From positions 1 through 64,000 of IMG/VR virus record IMGVR_UViG_3300031565_014867: a stretch of DNA of 64,000 nucleotides; one strand, 5' to 3'. The DNA comes from a virus. Under the pieces are notes generated by a model. It was given only the letters and a program-made list of their open reading frames with translations. It was not told where the DNA came from and did no database searches. The stretch's first letter is position 1. Each line of letters opens with the position of its first letter. Shown piece by piece: positions 1 through 9,724 of the stretch. Both the position numbers and the translations under genes were made by a program.

Positions 1-1947
1 ATGAGCACAAACGAATTGGATCAAGCGTGGGCGCAACTGAGTGACCTGCAGCGCACGGCAGCCGAATGGGGCGATGGTCCTATGTTAGTGCTTGCTGGCC
101 CAGGGTCCGGGAAGACCCGAGTGCTTACGTGTCGCATCGCACGCCTGCTGGACGCTACACGAGGCGAGAACTTCCGAGTTCTTGGCCTAACTTTCACGAA
201 CAAAGCTGCCGACGAGATGCGGACTCGTGTAATGCGACTTGTCCCTGGCGAAGAGAGCCGACTGTTTCTTGGCACCTTCCACTCGTTCTGCGCCGAGATT
301 CTACGCCAGCATGGATCACACTTGGGAATTCGCCCGGCCTTCAACATCTACTCGCAGACTTCAGACCTTGAAGCGGTCCTGAGTGATGCGGTCGAGAAAG
401 CGAAGAGGGAGTCAAGCGTCGTTTCGGATCTCGATAAGAAAACGCTTCCTGTCATTCAGCGTCTCAAGTCGTTTCTTGTGTTTCCGGATCAGTGCAAGGA
501 CATATTCGATGACCCTGAATTCGGTGAGCGAATGGCTGTCGTCTATCCCGAGTATGAGGCGCAACTCGGAAAGCACAATGCCTTGGATTTCGGCTCGCTC
601 ATCTTGCGGGCCTACGAGTTGTTCGACCGTTTCCCCGCATTTGCGAGGCGATACCGCACGGTATACCCGTACATTTGCGTGGACGAATTTCAAGATACAA
701 ACGATGCCCAGTACAACCTCCTCAAGGCATTGATGGGTGATTCCTACAACAACGTGTTCGTCGTTGCCGATGACGATCAGATTATTTACCAGTGGAACGG
801 GGCAAGTCACAAGCGGCTTGAGGAATTGGCTACTGATTTTGCTCCAACAGTAGTCCAACTTCCCGTCAACTATAGATGTCCCGCCGAGATTGTCGAACTT
901 GCGAATAATCTGATAAGCCACAATCTCCTTCGCACCGAGCAAAAGCAACCCTTGGTTTCACATCTAGGCAGCACGGGCCAGGGTACGGTGCGAGTGTTTC
1001 CTGTGCTTGAAGACGATACTCAGGAAGCTGCTAGTGTGGCTGAAGACATAAAGAGCCACCATCGTGACAACCTGGATTCAGTCGCCGTGCTTGGGCGCAA
1101 CCGAAGGCTTCTAGTCGGGGTAGAGACTGCACTTCGAGCTACAGGAATCCAAGCCGTAATTGCCCAACGCAAGGATGACTTTGAGAGTGCCCCACTGGTT
1201 TGGATGCATTCAATTCTGAAGTTGGCTAACGACAGGCAAGACCGCCAAGTGTTGGAAGCGGTGTGCGGAACCTTCAAGCAACTCACCAGCGTTGAGATTG
1301 ACGACAGTGAGGTCGCTGCACACGCCGACGCATCGAACCAAGGGCTGTTTCGGCGTTGGATCAAGCATGCAGAATCCGCCAACCTTGATGCTGCCACATC
1401 GAGCGTCATCGCCAGTGCCAGTCGGCAACTTGGTGGTGGCAGTGAGTTCTTGCGGTTCTGCGTCTCGGTCTTGGAATGGTGTGACGGTGCTTCCCAACAG
1501 CAGAGTGGGCAGGCACAGAATGCCAGCGAGGAATTATTTGCGCTCTACTCGGAAGAGCGTCAAGTCTGGACTGAACTTGTCCGTGAAATAGTCGGGACTG
1601 TCGGTCAGGACGTGAGCCTTGAAGCTTTCCTTCAGGAACTCGAAATGCGTTCGAAGGAGTCGATGCCTGCGCCGGGCATGGTGCGACTCTACACAATCCA
1701 TGGCTCGAAGGGCAAGGAGTTCGATCACGTGTATCTTGTGGGATTGGTGGAAGATGAACTCCCGTCTTTCCAGAGCATCAAGAAGGGTGACAGAAGTCCA
1801 GAGATGGAGGAAGAGCGCCGAAACTGCTTCGTCGCCATAACTCGGACAAGCCGCTCACTGACGTTGAGCTACGCCAAAACCTATCGTGGCTGGGGCAAAG
1901 AACTATCCCGGTTCTTGTACGAGATGGGTATCCTGCAACGCAAGTGA
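1..1947 (+). CDS. UvrD/Rep-family superfamily 1 DNA helicase
   Basis: 648-residue SF1A helicase, predicted to unwind DNA 3'-5' using ATP. Walker A AGPGSGKT is at residues 32-39, the Walker B segment VDEFQDT at 227-233, and the C-terminal motifs TIHGSKGKEFDHVYLVG and EEERRNCFVAITRT complete the core. It is shorter than housekeeping UvrD/PcrA (about 720 or more residues). Helicases of this size often sit beside OLD-type nucleases in defence operons such as Gabija. The window begins exactly at its ATG, so the upstream partner cannot be seen and the defence role is only a possibility. Base composition is lower in GC than the phage genes that follow. Confidence 0.93.
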   Translation: MSTNELDQAWAQLSDLQRTAAEWGDGPMLVLAGPGSGKTRVLTCRIARLLDATRGENFRVLGLTFTNKAADEMRTRVMRLVPGEESRLFLGTFHSFCAEILRQHGSHLGIRPAFNIYSQTSDLEAVLSDAVEKAKRESSVVSDLDKKTLPVIQRLKSFLVFPDQCKDIFDDPEFGERMAVVYPEYEAQLGKHNALDFGSLILRAYELFDRFPAFARRYRTVYPYICVDEFQDTNDAQYNLLKALMGDSYNNVFVVADDDQIIYQWNGASHKRLEELATDFAPTVVQLPVNYRCPAEIVELANNLISHNLLRTEQKQPLVSHLGSTGQGTVRVFPVLEDDTQEAASVAEDIKSHHRDNLDSVAVLGRNRRLLVGVETALRATGIQAVIAQRKDDFESAPLVWMHSILKLANDRQDRQVLEAVCGTFKQLTSVEIDDSEVAAHADASNQGLFRRWIKHAESANLDAATSSVIASASRQLGGGSEFLRFCVSVLEWCDGASQQQSGQAQNASEELFALYSEERQVWTELVREIVGTVGQDVSLEAFLQELEMRSKESMPAPGMVRLYTIHGSKGKEFDHVYLVGLVEDELPSFQSIKKGDRSPEMEEERRNCFVAITRTSRSLTLSYAKTYRGWGKELSRFLYEMGILQRK

Positions 1948-1987
1948 TTGGTGGGAAGTGTCTTCTCACGACTGACAGGATAATTCG

Positions 1988-2224
1988 ATGTGGATCTTCA
2001 CGAAATACGGCTTTTTCAGTGCCGTCTGTGCTCGCCAAGGTGGTGGTTGGCATGGGCAACCAGTTGACCCGGATCGTGTGATGGTGCGAGCCCGTGTGAG
2101 GGGGGGCACCTTCACACGCTGAAAGACCGCTTTGCCGACCAGCTAGTCCACGCCGAGATCATCGAAACGAAGACGACTGACTATCGCTACCGGCTCTCTG
2201 TAGAGAAGGAGCGTTGGATCGTCA
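1988..2224 (+). pseudogene. Frameshifted, truncated host gene (MWIFTKYG family) at the phage junction
   Basis: From the ATG at 1988 the frame reads MWIFTKYGFFSAVCARQ, then PVDPDRVMVRARVRG. This matches, from memory, a small protein of unknown function common in Planctomycetes. At a run of seven G (2100-2106) the frame is lost. The expected continuation resumes in another frame as LKDRFADQLVHAEIIE and TTDYRYRLSVEKERW. The family's C-terminal third is absent, because the sequence runs straight into the end of the leftward phage gene at 2222. The gene is therefore both frameshifted and cut at the phage boundary. The family identity was not verified. Confidence 0.6.
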
Positions 2225-3205
2225 GACTGGGGAACCGGGGTAGTAGGCACGGACCGTGTGGTATTCGACGGTGACGTTGAACTTCTTCCCCGCGCCTGCC
2301 AGAAGTGCCAGGCAGTCATTCGCGTCGTCGCAGTCCCCGGATCCCACGAAGTTCGCGGCGCACGCGAACTTGTGATTGCGGCAGAACATGGACTGCGGAT
2401 CGTACGTGTAGGTGTTCTTGAGGATCGGCAATCTGCCGGGAGACGACTCGAAACGATAGTCGTCACGATAGGTGAAGTACGAGCCGAAGCCGCAGCGATG
2501 GAACTCGACTCGAACCACGACGTAGGACCGGCACCAGACCCACTGCCGGTACGTGGTGCCGAAGAACTCCACGAACTGGATCACGGGATCGGACGTTCTC
2601 AGCGACGATGGGGTCAGCCATTGATACAATGGCTCGACGTTGTATCTCCCCGTGTGGGCGGAACTGGCATAACTCCACCCGATCCCGGCCGCCGTGTTGA
2701 GCGCCGCCACCTGGGCACTTACGGCCGCTTCCGAAGCCCCGTTTGTCAGAAGGTCGTCGAGGGCTTGCCACTGGGTGTAGGCAGTCTCCGCGGCTGCGTT
2801 GCCTTCCGTTTCGTAGACCAGGGGCAAATGTGTATTGTCCCACAACTCCGATGCGGTCGGGAATACGACCAGATCGTAGTCACGTTCTGTGTAGGATTGC
2901 TCAGTCCCAATCTGGCAGCAATTGCAGGGGGCCACGTTGGCAAGGTGCGCCTCGATCTCTTCAATCGATTGTGCCGGCCAGTAATCGGGAACCTCCGTGA
3001 AGCTGTCGTCGTCACACAGGACCTTGAGGAAGTCCTGCACGTCGACGATGTCCTGACGCCGCCACCTGTGAGGACTGGTCACCTCTTGCAAGGGATCGTC
3101 AGGCGCTTCACACCCATCGTCCAGGGCCTGTTGTCGCTTGTCATTCGCCTGCCGGATGAGGACATTCCAATCGGCCAGTCGAAATGGGCGATTCAGGTCG
3201 ACCAT
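2222..3205 (-). CDS. Distal tail protein, unknown function
   Basis: 327-residue protein, the last gene of the late operon, starting 2 nt after the 897-residue baseplate-like gene. No family recognised. It is soluble, rich in Trp, Tyr and Cys (CNCCQIGTEQ near residue 94; CRNHKFACAANF near 274), without a signal peptide or membrane segment. Its position after the hub-like gene is typical of tail tip or receptor-binding components, so a virion role is inferred from context only. Its stop codon abuts the broken host gene, so it probably marks the left end of the phage genome. Confidence 0.8.
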   Translation of the reverse strand: MVDLNRPFRLADWNVLIRQANDKRQQALDDGCEAPDDPLQEVTSPHRWRRQDIVDVQDFLKVLCDDDSFTEVPDYWPAQSIEEIEAHLANVAPCNCCQIGTEQSYTERDYDLVVFPTASELWDNTHLPLVYETEGNAAAETAYTQWQALDDLLTNGASEAAVSAQVAALNTAAGIGWSYASSAHTGRYNVEPLYQWLTPSSLRTSDPVIQFVEFFGTTYRQWVWCRSYVVVRVEFHRCGFGSYFTYRDDYRFESSPGRLPILKNTYTYDPQSMFCRNHKFACAANFVGSGDCDDANDCLALLAGAGKKFNVTVEYHTVRAYYPGSPV

Positions 3206-3207
3206 GG

Positions 3208-5901
3208 CTACTCGTCCTCTTCCTGCAGGAACGCCGTGCCGGCGCCGAACTGTTCCGTGTCTGCATCGTACTTGAAGTCGAAGGCACCCTGGACCTCACG
3301 ATCGTCGACATCGACGAGGGTGGCATCGGTGCCCATCTTGAGACGGCCGTCGCTGATCTCGGCGAAAAAGGTGGAGAACGTGGTGATGCTGTCTCCATCG
3401 CCGCCGGGGTCGCGGGAGTCGATGATCTTGGTCGTGGCGATGTCGATCAGCGTCGGTTCCATGACCTGGTAGAAGCCGGTGTTCTCGAAGGCGGGAGTGT
3501 CGATGCCGGGAAGGCGCTCGTCGTATACGATCGCCTCGCCCACGACCGGCTCCCCGGGGTCCTTGTCGCCTTGGTCGGACGGCTTCGGGTCGCCCCGGTC
3601 GGAGGTGGACCGCTTGGCGGCCTCGAAGCCGAAGGGATCAGGGTTGCCGTCGTACTCGACCCGGACGCCGCGCCGCAGGTCGTATCGGATGGGAAGTGCG
3701 CCCGTGGCCTCACGGCCGATCCCGGTGCCACCGTCGAACTCCTCTTCCTCTTCGATCGGCGTGGGGAACCTCAACTCTTGCGACACGTCCGCCGGGTAAG
3801 CGAAGTCGTAGGGTTCCATCTCGCCAGCCTTCACGGGCGTCCAACACTCGAAGTCGATCGAGCGGGTGTCGGAGTTGTAGTCGGCCTTCTCGACCAGCGA
3901 TAGTACGTTGGAGTTGGCAACGTAGGGCGCGTTGAAGTCGAGCGTCACGGCGTCGAAGGTTTCGAGATTAAGCTTGTGGAGCGGCGTGCTGAACCGGGCC
4001 TTCTTCCAGGTGTTCGAGCAGCGGATCAGCCAGAACGTTGCGCTCTTGAGCACCATGTCGAGCTTGTTGTAGATATAGAAGCTGAACTCCCGCTCTTTCG
4101 TGCCGTACTTCCTGACGTTGTGACGAAGGATGACCTTGTTGTCTTCCTCCTGGGCACCAGTGGCCCGCCATCGGGCGACGAGTTTCGTCACCAGGTCTTC
4201 GGTCATCGTGTGCTGCAGCTCCAACGTGCCGACCTCGATGTCCGATTCGGTGATTGTGTCAGTAGGCGTCGGTTCGGCCGGCAGGTAGCGGAGGTGGAAC
4301 GTGTTGTCCTTGAGCACAATGGCGCAACGGGCCTGGAAGGCGATCTCTTCGAGGGCTTGGAGAATTTGTTTGCGGTCGGTCAACGCAAAGTGGCTTGGGT
4401 AGTTGGCAAGGCGAGAGCGAACGGCATTGAACGAGGCGGCGTCCGTGTCGAAATCCGTGTTCTGCTGAATCAGGTACTCCATGATATCGACCGTGTTCGG
4501 GCCGACCGTGCCTTTGAACGTGATGTAGATTTGGTCGTCCCAGCTCAGATCGGTTCGTTTTGATAGAGCGTCGCTGAGCGTGACCATCGTGGCGATGACG
4601 GGGCCGTACTGCTCGGTGCTGACCGTGTAGAAATCCTCGGGCACGTCAATCAAAAAGCGACGGCCGGCGGATTGGATAAATGCCTTGACTCGCTTGACCG
4701 TGCCCGGCGTGATGCTGACAACGAACCGTTGCGGCTCGGACGTGGCGACGCGAACCTGGGCACCGGCGTCGGCGAAGAAGTAGCCGGCCGTGTCACCCGT
4801 GATGTTGCCGTTGGGCACGAAGCGATTGAATCCGAACGGGCCGCTGGGAAAGGTCGTGCCATCGGCCCTCGGCGTAACCAGCGGGTCGCCCTGTCTGGGA
4901 TGCTCGGCCGATTGCACCGAGAACTCGTCGGTTTCGCCGAGGAATGAACCGGCGAACTTCGCGCCGTTGATGTCCAGCGTGATCGTCCCGCGCGGGAACT
5001 CCTCGCCGCCGAAGACGCGAAACGTGGTGAACTGCGCCGTGGCGTTGTAGGTGCTCCATCCATCGCCGGTCCCAAAGCTGGCTACAATCGTCTTGGCTTG
5101 GTCGGTGAGAACGTTAAGGACTTCGTTCTTCTGCTGCTCGAAGCGGTCCTTGTTCGCCATGAATCCTTCGAGTTGCTTCTTGAGTTCCTCATCGCCCGAG
5201 GCCGCCGCCTCGCTGACGCTCCAAAAGCCATTGGCGTCGAGCCAGTCGCCGATCTGCTCATTGATGTAGGCCAGGATGCGGTTGATGGCAAACATGCGGT
5301 GCGGCAAAAGGAAGTCGATGACGCCGACGCCGGTGGCGAGCGTGCCGGTGGCCGGTTCATTGAGTGGTACCCCCTCAACGTGGACGCATGTTCCAAAACA
5401 CATCGGCCACGGCCGGCCGATCAGGTCCTCGGGGATGCTCTCAAACTGTCCTTCCTCGGGCGAGAAACCGATCTCGGCGTCTTCGATTTGCGAGATGATG
5501 TCCAGCGACACGGTGCGGTCGCCCTCGCTCCAGACCACCGGCGAACTGATCTTGCCACGGAATAAGAGGAACTTGTCGGACAGGTCCAGGCCGTCGAAGT
5601 ATTGGAAGACCCGCACATCGCGCTGGTGAACGTCGTGGCTGTCGAGGATGATCTTGATCGAGCCATCGCTGTCGTCGAGTGTCACGCTGAGTTGCTGGGA
5701 GTCGGCGTTGCCCGAGACGTTGATGACGTTATCGAGTGGTCCGACTTCGAGGATGCGGCCGGGGATCGGGCCAACCGTGCGATCGGCGTAGGAGAGCGGC
5801 GCGTCGCCGTCGATCCAATCGACTTCGATGATCGTGACAGGTTCGTTGCCGAGCCGCTCGGCGATCTGGTTGAGGGCGTCATTTGATAGATTGCGGGCCA
5901 T
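3208..5901 (-). CDS. Large baseplate/tail hub-like protein
   Basis: 897-residue protein starting MARNLSNDALNQIAERLG. It follows the 128-residue distal tail gene and precedes the last late gene, where siphophages encode the tail-associated hub protein. The N-terminal about 200 residues read as a beta-rich module (VEVDW-like strands, LSVTLDDSDGSIKI, FRGKISSPVVWSEGD) of the kind that sits on the tail tip. A central part resembles tail hubs that bind DNA-delivery machinery. The C-terminal about 150 residues are acidic, glycine-rich and low complexity. No peptidase motif was recognised. Its start shares a base with the upstream stop (TAATG), implying translational coupling. Function is inferred from position and size. 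Confidence 0.8.
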   Translation of the reverse strand: MARNLSNDALNQIAERLGNEPVTIIEVDWIDGDAPLSYADRTVGPIPGRILEVGPLDNVINVSGNADSQQLSVTLDDSDGSIKIILDSHDVHQRDVRVFQYFDGLDLSDKFLLFRGKISSPVVWSEGDRTVSLDIISQIEDAEIGFSPEEGQFESIPEDLIGRPWPMCFGTCVHVEGVPLNEPATGTLATGVGVIDFLLPHRMFAINRILAYINEQIGDWLDANGFWSVSEAAASGDEELKKQLEGFMANKDRFEQQKNEVLNVLTDQAKTIVASFGTGDGWSTYNATAQFTTFRVFGGEEFPRGTITLDINGAKFAGSFLGETDEFSVQSAEHPRQGDPLVTPRADGTTFPSGPFGFNRFVPNGNITGDTAGYFFADAGAQVRVATSEPQRFVVSITPGTVKRVKAFIQSAGRRFLIDVPEDFYTVSTEQYGPVIATMVTLSDALSKRTDLSWDDQIYITFKGTVGPNTVDIMEYLIQQNTDFDTDAASFNAVRSRLANYPSHFALTDRKQILQALEEIAFQARCAIVLKDNTFHLRYLPAEPTPTDTITESDIEVGTLELQHTMTEDLVTKLVARWRATGAQEEDNKVILRHNVRKYGTKEREFSFYIYNKLDMVLKSATFWLIRCSNTWKKARFSTPLHKLNLETFDAVTLDFNAPYVANSNVLSLVEKADYNSDTRSIDFECWTPVKAGEMEPYDFAYPADVSQELRFPTPIEEEEEFDGGTGIGREATGALPIRYDLRRGVRVEYDGNPDPFGFEAAKRSTSDRGDPKPSDQGDKDPGEPVVGEAIVYDERLPGIDTPAFENTGFYQVMEPTLIDIATTKIIDSRDPGGDGDSITTFSTFFAEISDGRLKMGTDATLVDVDDREVQGAFDFKYDADTEQFGAGTAFLQEEDE

Positions 5902-6287
5902 TACTGCTTCACCCCTTCAAACTCCAATTGGATCGTTTGCATCTCGCCGCCGGGCCAGCCGCCTGCCCGCTTCGGTGTGCTGAACTCGAATGGGTTGCTC
6001 GTGAAGTGGCCGACCCAGACCTCCCCAAAATGGTCGGTGAGCCGAACCCGTGCGGCGAAGTAGGATTGGATGAAGGCCCGCAGCTCAAGGGCCTTCATCC
6101 GGCTCAGGCCCAGTGGGAGTGTGAGCCGACGCCGGCCGGCCTTCGACTTGACGTAGGTGTAAAGCGTGCCGTCCATCGCCCGCCGGGTGGCGACTTCACA
6201 AGTCTCGGCCTCGCCGTCGCCAAACTGCGGATTTGGCAACAGCGTGACGGTCTGGATTGCCGGATAAGGGGCGGCAAGCTCGATCAT
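5901..6287 (-). CDS. Small distal tail protein
   Basis: 128-residue protein starting MIELAAPYPAIQTVTLLPNP. Its start overlaps the upstream repeat-rich tail gene by ATGA. The composition and the pattern RRLTLPLGLSRMKALELRAFIQ followed by WVGHFTSNPFEF recall small tail proteins that bind the tail tube or tip. The last about 130 residues of the upstream gene show a similar layout (RVTLRGPELDNKDRLRF-like, then WAGVIVSPDEPI and ALEFEG), so the two may be related domains. Tail-tip assembly is inferred from context. Confidence 0.78.
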   Translation of the reverse strand: MIELAAPYPAIQTVTLLPNPQFGDGEAETCEVATRRAMDGTLYTYVKSKAGRRRLTLPLGLSRMKALELRAFIQSYFAARVRLTDHFGEVWVGHFTSNPFEFSTPKRAGGWPGGEMQTIQLEFEGVKQ

Positions 6288-8614
6288 ACCGGGGTGCCTT
6301 CAAATTCGAGTGCCGTGCTGATGTTGTGCGGGCCGTTGCGGATGATCGGTTCGTCGGGCGAAACGATCACGCCGGCCCAATGCCGCTTTTCCCAGTCCCG
6401 CAGGCTGACTTCCTTGCCGAGCGTTGCAGTAATGAACGAGAGCAGCGATTGGGCTTCGTCCTCCTCCAGGCCGACGAACTCCAAGGTCAACTGTTGCACC
6501 TTTGGCCAGATTGGATCGGCAAAGACGACCAGCGTGCCGCCGCGGGTCTCGCGGTTGATTCGCTGGAAGCGGAGCCGGTCCTTGTTGTCCAATTCCGGGC
6601 CCCGGAGTGTGACGGTCATCGTGGGTACATCGACCGGCCAGTAGAGTTGGACGCCCTCGACACGCTCCAACGTCGGAACGGTGGTTGAAGGTGGGGCCGG
6701 TGCGTTGGGATCGTCCGTCGAGCCAACAAACGGCGTGTACGCTCGGTTTACGCAACCCTCGACGAGCACGAGGTTGACCGCTTGGTGCAGGCTGAGCGTC
6801 GTGCTGGCTGAGACGAACCGCTCGATTGTGCGCGATGCCTGCTGGTCCAGCGCGAGCGTACTGGTTGCCACCTTGCTCGCCGTGGCCGAGGCAGTATGCC
6901 TAAAGGTGAGTTGGCTGACGGCGTCGCCGGTCGGCGTCGGGTCGGTCCACTGCGTGAGCGCTAGGGCGCTCATGGCCGTGGCGCTGATCCCGTCGGCACG
7001 AACGTGAACGACCCCCGCTCTCTGGGCGAACGACAGGATGTTCCCGGTCGGCTCCGGATCGACGTAGATGTAGGCGCCGGCTGAAGCGAAGATGCCGTGC
7101 TCGACTTCGATCTCGTTAAACGTGAGCCGGTCGAGCGTGATTTCGGTAAAAAAGATCGGCGTAGTGGCCGCGACGTGGGTGACCTTGTTGCCGTGGGCTC
7201 CGCTGTCCAGGTCCAGACTGTTTGCGCCATCGAGGTGGATCGTAGAATTGCGCCCTTCGGCCCAATCCCACAGCCAAAGCTGGCTTTCGGCCGAAACCTC
7301 GATTGTGGGCACGGCGAGGCCGGTGGCCGAAGCGGCGAATGTGAGAGCATTGGACGCCGAGACCGCCTTGCTCAAGCTGCGTTCCGCTTGGCTGCCCAGC
7401 GACAGCGGACTGCTCGCCCCAATGGCGTGGACCAGTGTAACTGAAGCCTGGTCGGTTACGGTCAGCGTATTCGAGGCCGAGCATTCAATTGTGGAAGTGG
7501 CAAGACCGGTCGTCGAATCCGAGAATGCGAGGGTGCTGGACGCCGACACTACGGCGCTCAGATTGCGCACGGCTTGGTGGTTGAGGGAAAGCGGACTATT
7601 CGCTTCGCCAAGAATCACTGCCGCCCTCGTAGCCTGGACACCCAAACCCAGAGTGTTCTCCGCGGAGACTACGAAGGAGCCGACGCCGCTGGCTGCGTCT
7701 TCCAGCGCAAACGTACTGGTGGCGGAGGCATGGCGGACAACGGAACCGGTTGCTTGTTGAGAGAGTGTGAGATTGGAGTGGGCATTCCGGATGACCTCGC
7801 CGATTGCCTGACCCAGAAGCGACAGTGCGTCCGTGGCCTGAACGACAAAGGCCACGTTCGCTTCAGCCGCGCTGGCTAACCCCAACGCATTCGAGGCGGA
7901 GCAGACGGCCACCTTGCTCGCATCAGCCGCATCATCCAACGCAAGGACACTGTCGGCAGTGACTTGGCGGACGACTGTTTGGGCGGCCTGCTGTGAAAGG
8001 GTGAGAACCGACTGGGCGAGCTTGACCACGTCGCCGGCGGCCTGGCCCGCGAGCGATAGGGAGCCGTACGCATCGACGAAGTAGACAGTGCTGACCCCGG
8101 CGCCATCGGAAAGGCTCAGCGTGTTGGAGGCAGAGCGACCGATCGTTCGATGGACGGCGGCAGTGTCCGAAAGCGACAGTGTGTTCGCAGTCGACCGGCC
8201 GGCGACTGTGTTGTATGACGCCGATTGCGAAACCCCGAGGTCATTCCCCGCGCTTACGAACGTGCCTTCAGGCAAAGCGGCGAGGACCTCTACGCCCTGC
8301 CGGGTGACGATCAGTCCGGGCGCATTCTGCCCCAAAACCTCGATCCCTTGCCGGGTCACTTCCAAGCCGGGCGGCGGGGGCGGGTCGGAGGCCATGACCT
8401 CGACTGCCTGGCGAGTGACGCGCAGCTTTCGCTCGGGTGCCGGGTCGGACCCCATCACCTCGACCGCCTGGCGGGTGACGCGCAGCACGCGCTCGGGCGA
8501 CGGGTCGGACGCCACCACCTCGGCAACCTGGCAAGTGGTCCGCAGCAGTCGCTCAGCCGGCGGATCGGAGGCCACGACTTCGGCGACTTGCCGGGTTACG
8601 CGGAGATCGGCCAT
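6284..8614 (-). CDS. Repeat-rich tail fibre-like protein
   Basis: 776 residues in three parts. Residues 1-118 are six imperfect 18-20-residue units built on VTRQAVEVMGSDP. Residues about 120-640 are many 30-40-residue units of the type SASNTLSLSDQA. The last about 130 residues form a compact domain (WPVDVPTMTVTLRGPEL to ISTALEFEG) similar in layout to the next gene product. Repetition of short alternating hydrophobic strands suggests an extended beta structure, as in phage fibres. ATGA overlap with 5901-6287 and the tail-region position support a virion role. The host-binding idea is inference. Confidence 0.8.
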   Translation of the reverse strand: MADLRVTRQVAEVVASDPPAERLLRTTCQVAEVVASDPSPERVLRVTRQAVEVMGSDPAPERKLRVTRQAVEVMASDPPPPPGLEVTRQGIEVLGQNAPGLIVTRQGVEVLAALPEGTFVSAGNDLGVSQSASYNTVAGRSTANTLSLSDTAAVHRTIGRSASNTLSLSDGAGVSTVYFVDAYGSLSLAGQAAGDVVKLAQSVLTLSQQAAQTVVRQVTADSVLALDDAADASKVAVCSASNALGLASAAEANVAFVVQATDALSLLGQAIGEVIRNAHSNLTLSQQATGSVVRHASATSTFALEDAASGVGSFVVSAENTLGLGVQATRAAVILGEANSPLSLNHQAVRNLSAVVSASSTLAFSDSTTGLATSTIECSASNTLTVTDQASVTLVHAIGASSPLSLGSQAERSLSKAVSASNALTFAASATGLAVPTIEVSAESQLWLWDWAEGRNSTIHLDGANSLDLDSGAHGNKVTHVAATTPIFFTEITLDRLTFNEIEVEHGIFASAGAYIYVDPEPTGNILSFAQRAGVVHVRADGISATAMSALALTQWTDPTPTGDAVSQLTFRHTASATASKVATSTLALDQQASRTIERFVSASTTLSLHQAVNLVLVEGCVNRAYTPFVGSTDDPNAPAPPSTTVPTLERVEGVQLYWPVDVPTMTVTLRGPELDNKDRLRFQRINRETRGGTLVVFADPIWPKVQQLTLEFVGLEEDEAQSLLSFITATLGKEVSLRDWEKRHWAGVIVSPDEPIIRNGPHNISTALEFEGTPV
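8261..8614 (-). repeat. Six tandem ~57-bp coding repeats (VTRQ..EV units)
   Basis: The start of the 6284-8614 gene is built of six units about 54-66 nt long, encoding variants of LRVTRQAVEVMASDP. The first four end in SDP plus PPAER, PSPER, PAPER or PPPPP; the last two are shorter (QNAPG, LPEG). The DNA units are visibly similar, so recent expansion by slippage or recombination is likely. Confidence 0.8.
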
Positions 8615-8638
8615 GTGGAAACGTCCCTCTTACTGCGG

Positions 8639-9724
8639 TCAGGTTCCCACCTTGATGCCGAATTGCGTGCCGCCCACACCCGTAGCGGTCCACGCGGAGC
8701 CGGTATCCGGGTCCGTTTCCAGAATCCGCGTGGCCACTTCGTAACCATCCGTGGCGACGTTCGTTGCCTCTCCGTCGCTAGTTGTGGTGCCGGACTTGAC
8801 GGGTTGATAGAAGTCGATGTCTCCAGGGAACTCGTTCATCCGAACGTCCGTGTTGACCTGCAGTCCGAAGATCGGTTCCGTGGTGATCGTCGAGAGGTTG
8901 CCGAAATCGTAGAGATCGGTGTCATCTTCGGTGCCGCTCTCGACATGGGACGTGTCATCGTCCGTCGGAACGTCGTCGACCATCGCGTAGTTGTCGGTGC
9001 CGGAACCGGGCGTCCAATCACTGGCATCGCCATCAGCGCTGGGCAGAATGCCCTCGACGACAACCCGGCCCAAGAAATCGTTGTTGGTCGTCCCGTCGAT
9101 GTCGCAGATATAGATGTCGTCAAGGTGCTGATAGTACGACCCGAACTGGAATCGCACAAAACGCGAATCGCCGTCACTTCGCGTATCCACGTCCGAGTCG
9201 CTCAGCACGTTCACACTGTCGACGCGGACCTCGTAGGAACCGGCCGTATCGTGGCACACCACCTTCGCTTCGATGTAGTGCCACTTTTCGAGTGCCAGTG
9301 CAGGAGCCGAAGTCGTGGCCAGGTGGCTTCCGCCCCCGCCATGCGCGGAAAGCCGGCCGTCACTCTGAACTTTGAGCGAGAACTGAAAGTAGGTGGAACT
9401 GGCGAGCCGCCCGATAACGAGGATTTCCTTGTCGTCGGGAAAAGACGATTCAAACTTCACCGCCATCCCGACAATCCACGTATCGTTGGTTGGGATGTCG
9501 TCCGCGGGCACCACGTAATAGAAATACTGGTAGGTCCTCGGATAGGAGAACGCCCCTTGGAGCGAATAGCCGCCGGTGCGTCCGGTTGCCAGTTTGACCT
9601 CAGAGCAGTAGTTGGAAAGGGATACTCCGTGGAATTTCCCGTATTTCCGATTCAGGATGTCTTCGACGAGCGATCCGGTCGTCGTACCGAACGTCTCGAA
9701 ACCTTCCATCCATCGCAAAGACAT
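8639..9724 (-). CDS. Lectin-like tail protein, paralogue 3
   Basis: 361 residues starting MSLRWMEGFETFGTTTG; the longer frame upstream is not conserved with its paralogues, so ATG at 9724 was chosen. The middle (WHYIEAKVVCHDTAGSYEVR, then DDIYICD) has the strand pattern of concanavalin A/LamG-like sandwich domains. The C-terminal half carries SDWTPGSGTDNYAMVDD and ends FGIKVGT. It is the third of three tandem paralogues with 9744-10823 (closest) and 10837-11874. Such domains usually bind sugars or decorate virions; the role here is inferred from the tail context. Confidence 0.85.
   Translation of the reverse strand: MSLRWMEGFETFGTTTGSLVEDILNRKYGKFHGVSLSNYCSEVKLATGRTGGYSLQGAFSYPRTYQYFYYVVPADDIPTNDTWIVGMAVKFESSFPDDKEILVIGRLASSTYFQFSLKVQSDGRLSAHGGGGSHLATTSAPALALEKWHYIEAKVVCHDTAGSYEVRVDSVNVLSDSDVDTRSDGDSRFVRFQFGSYYQHLDDIYICDIDGTTNNDFLGRVVVEGILPSADGDASDWTPGSGTDNYAMVDDVPTDDDTSHVESGTEDDTDLYDFGNLSTITTEPIFGLQVNTDVRMNEFPGDIDFYQPVKSGTTTSDGEATNVATDGYEVATRILETDPDTGSAWTATGVGGTQFGIKVGT

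Noticed and set aside
6284-8614. Diversity-generating retroelement target
   Set aside because: No reverse transcriptase gene or template repeat was found; repeats look like ordinary structural repeats.
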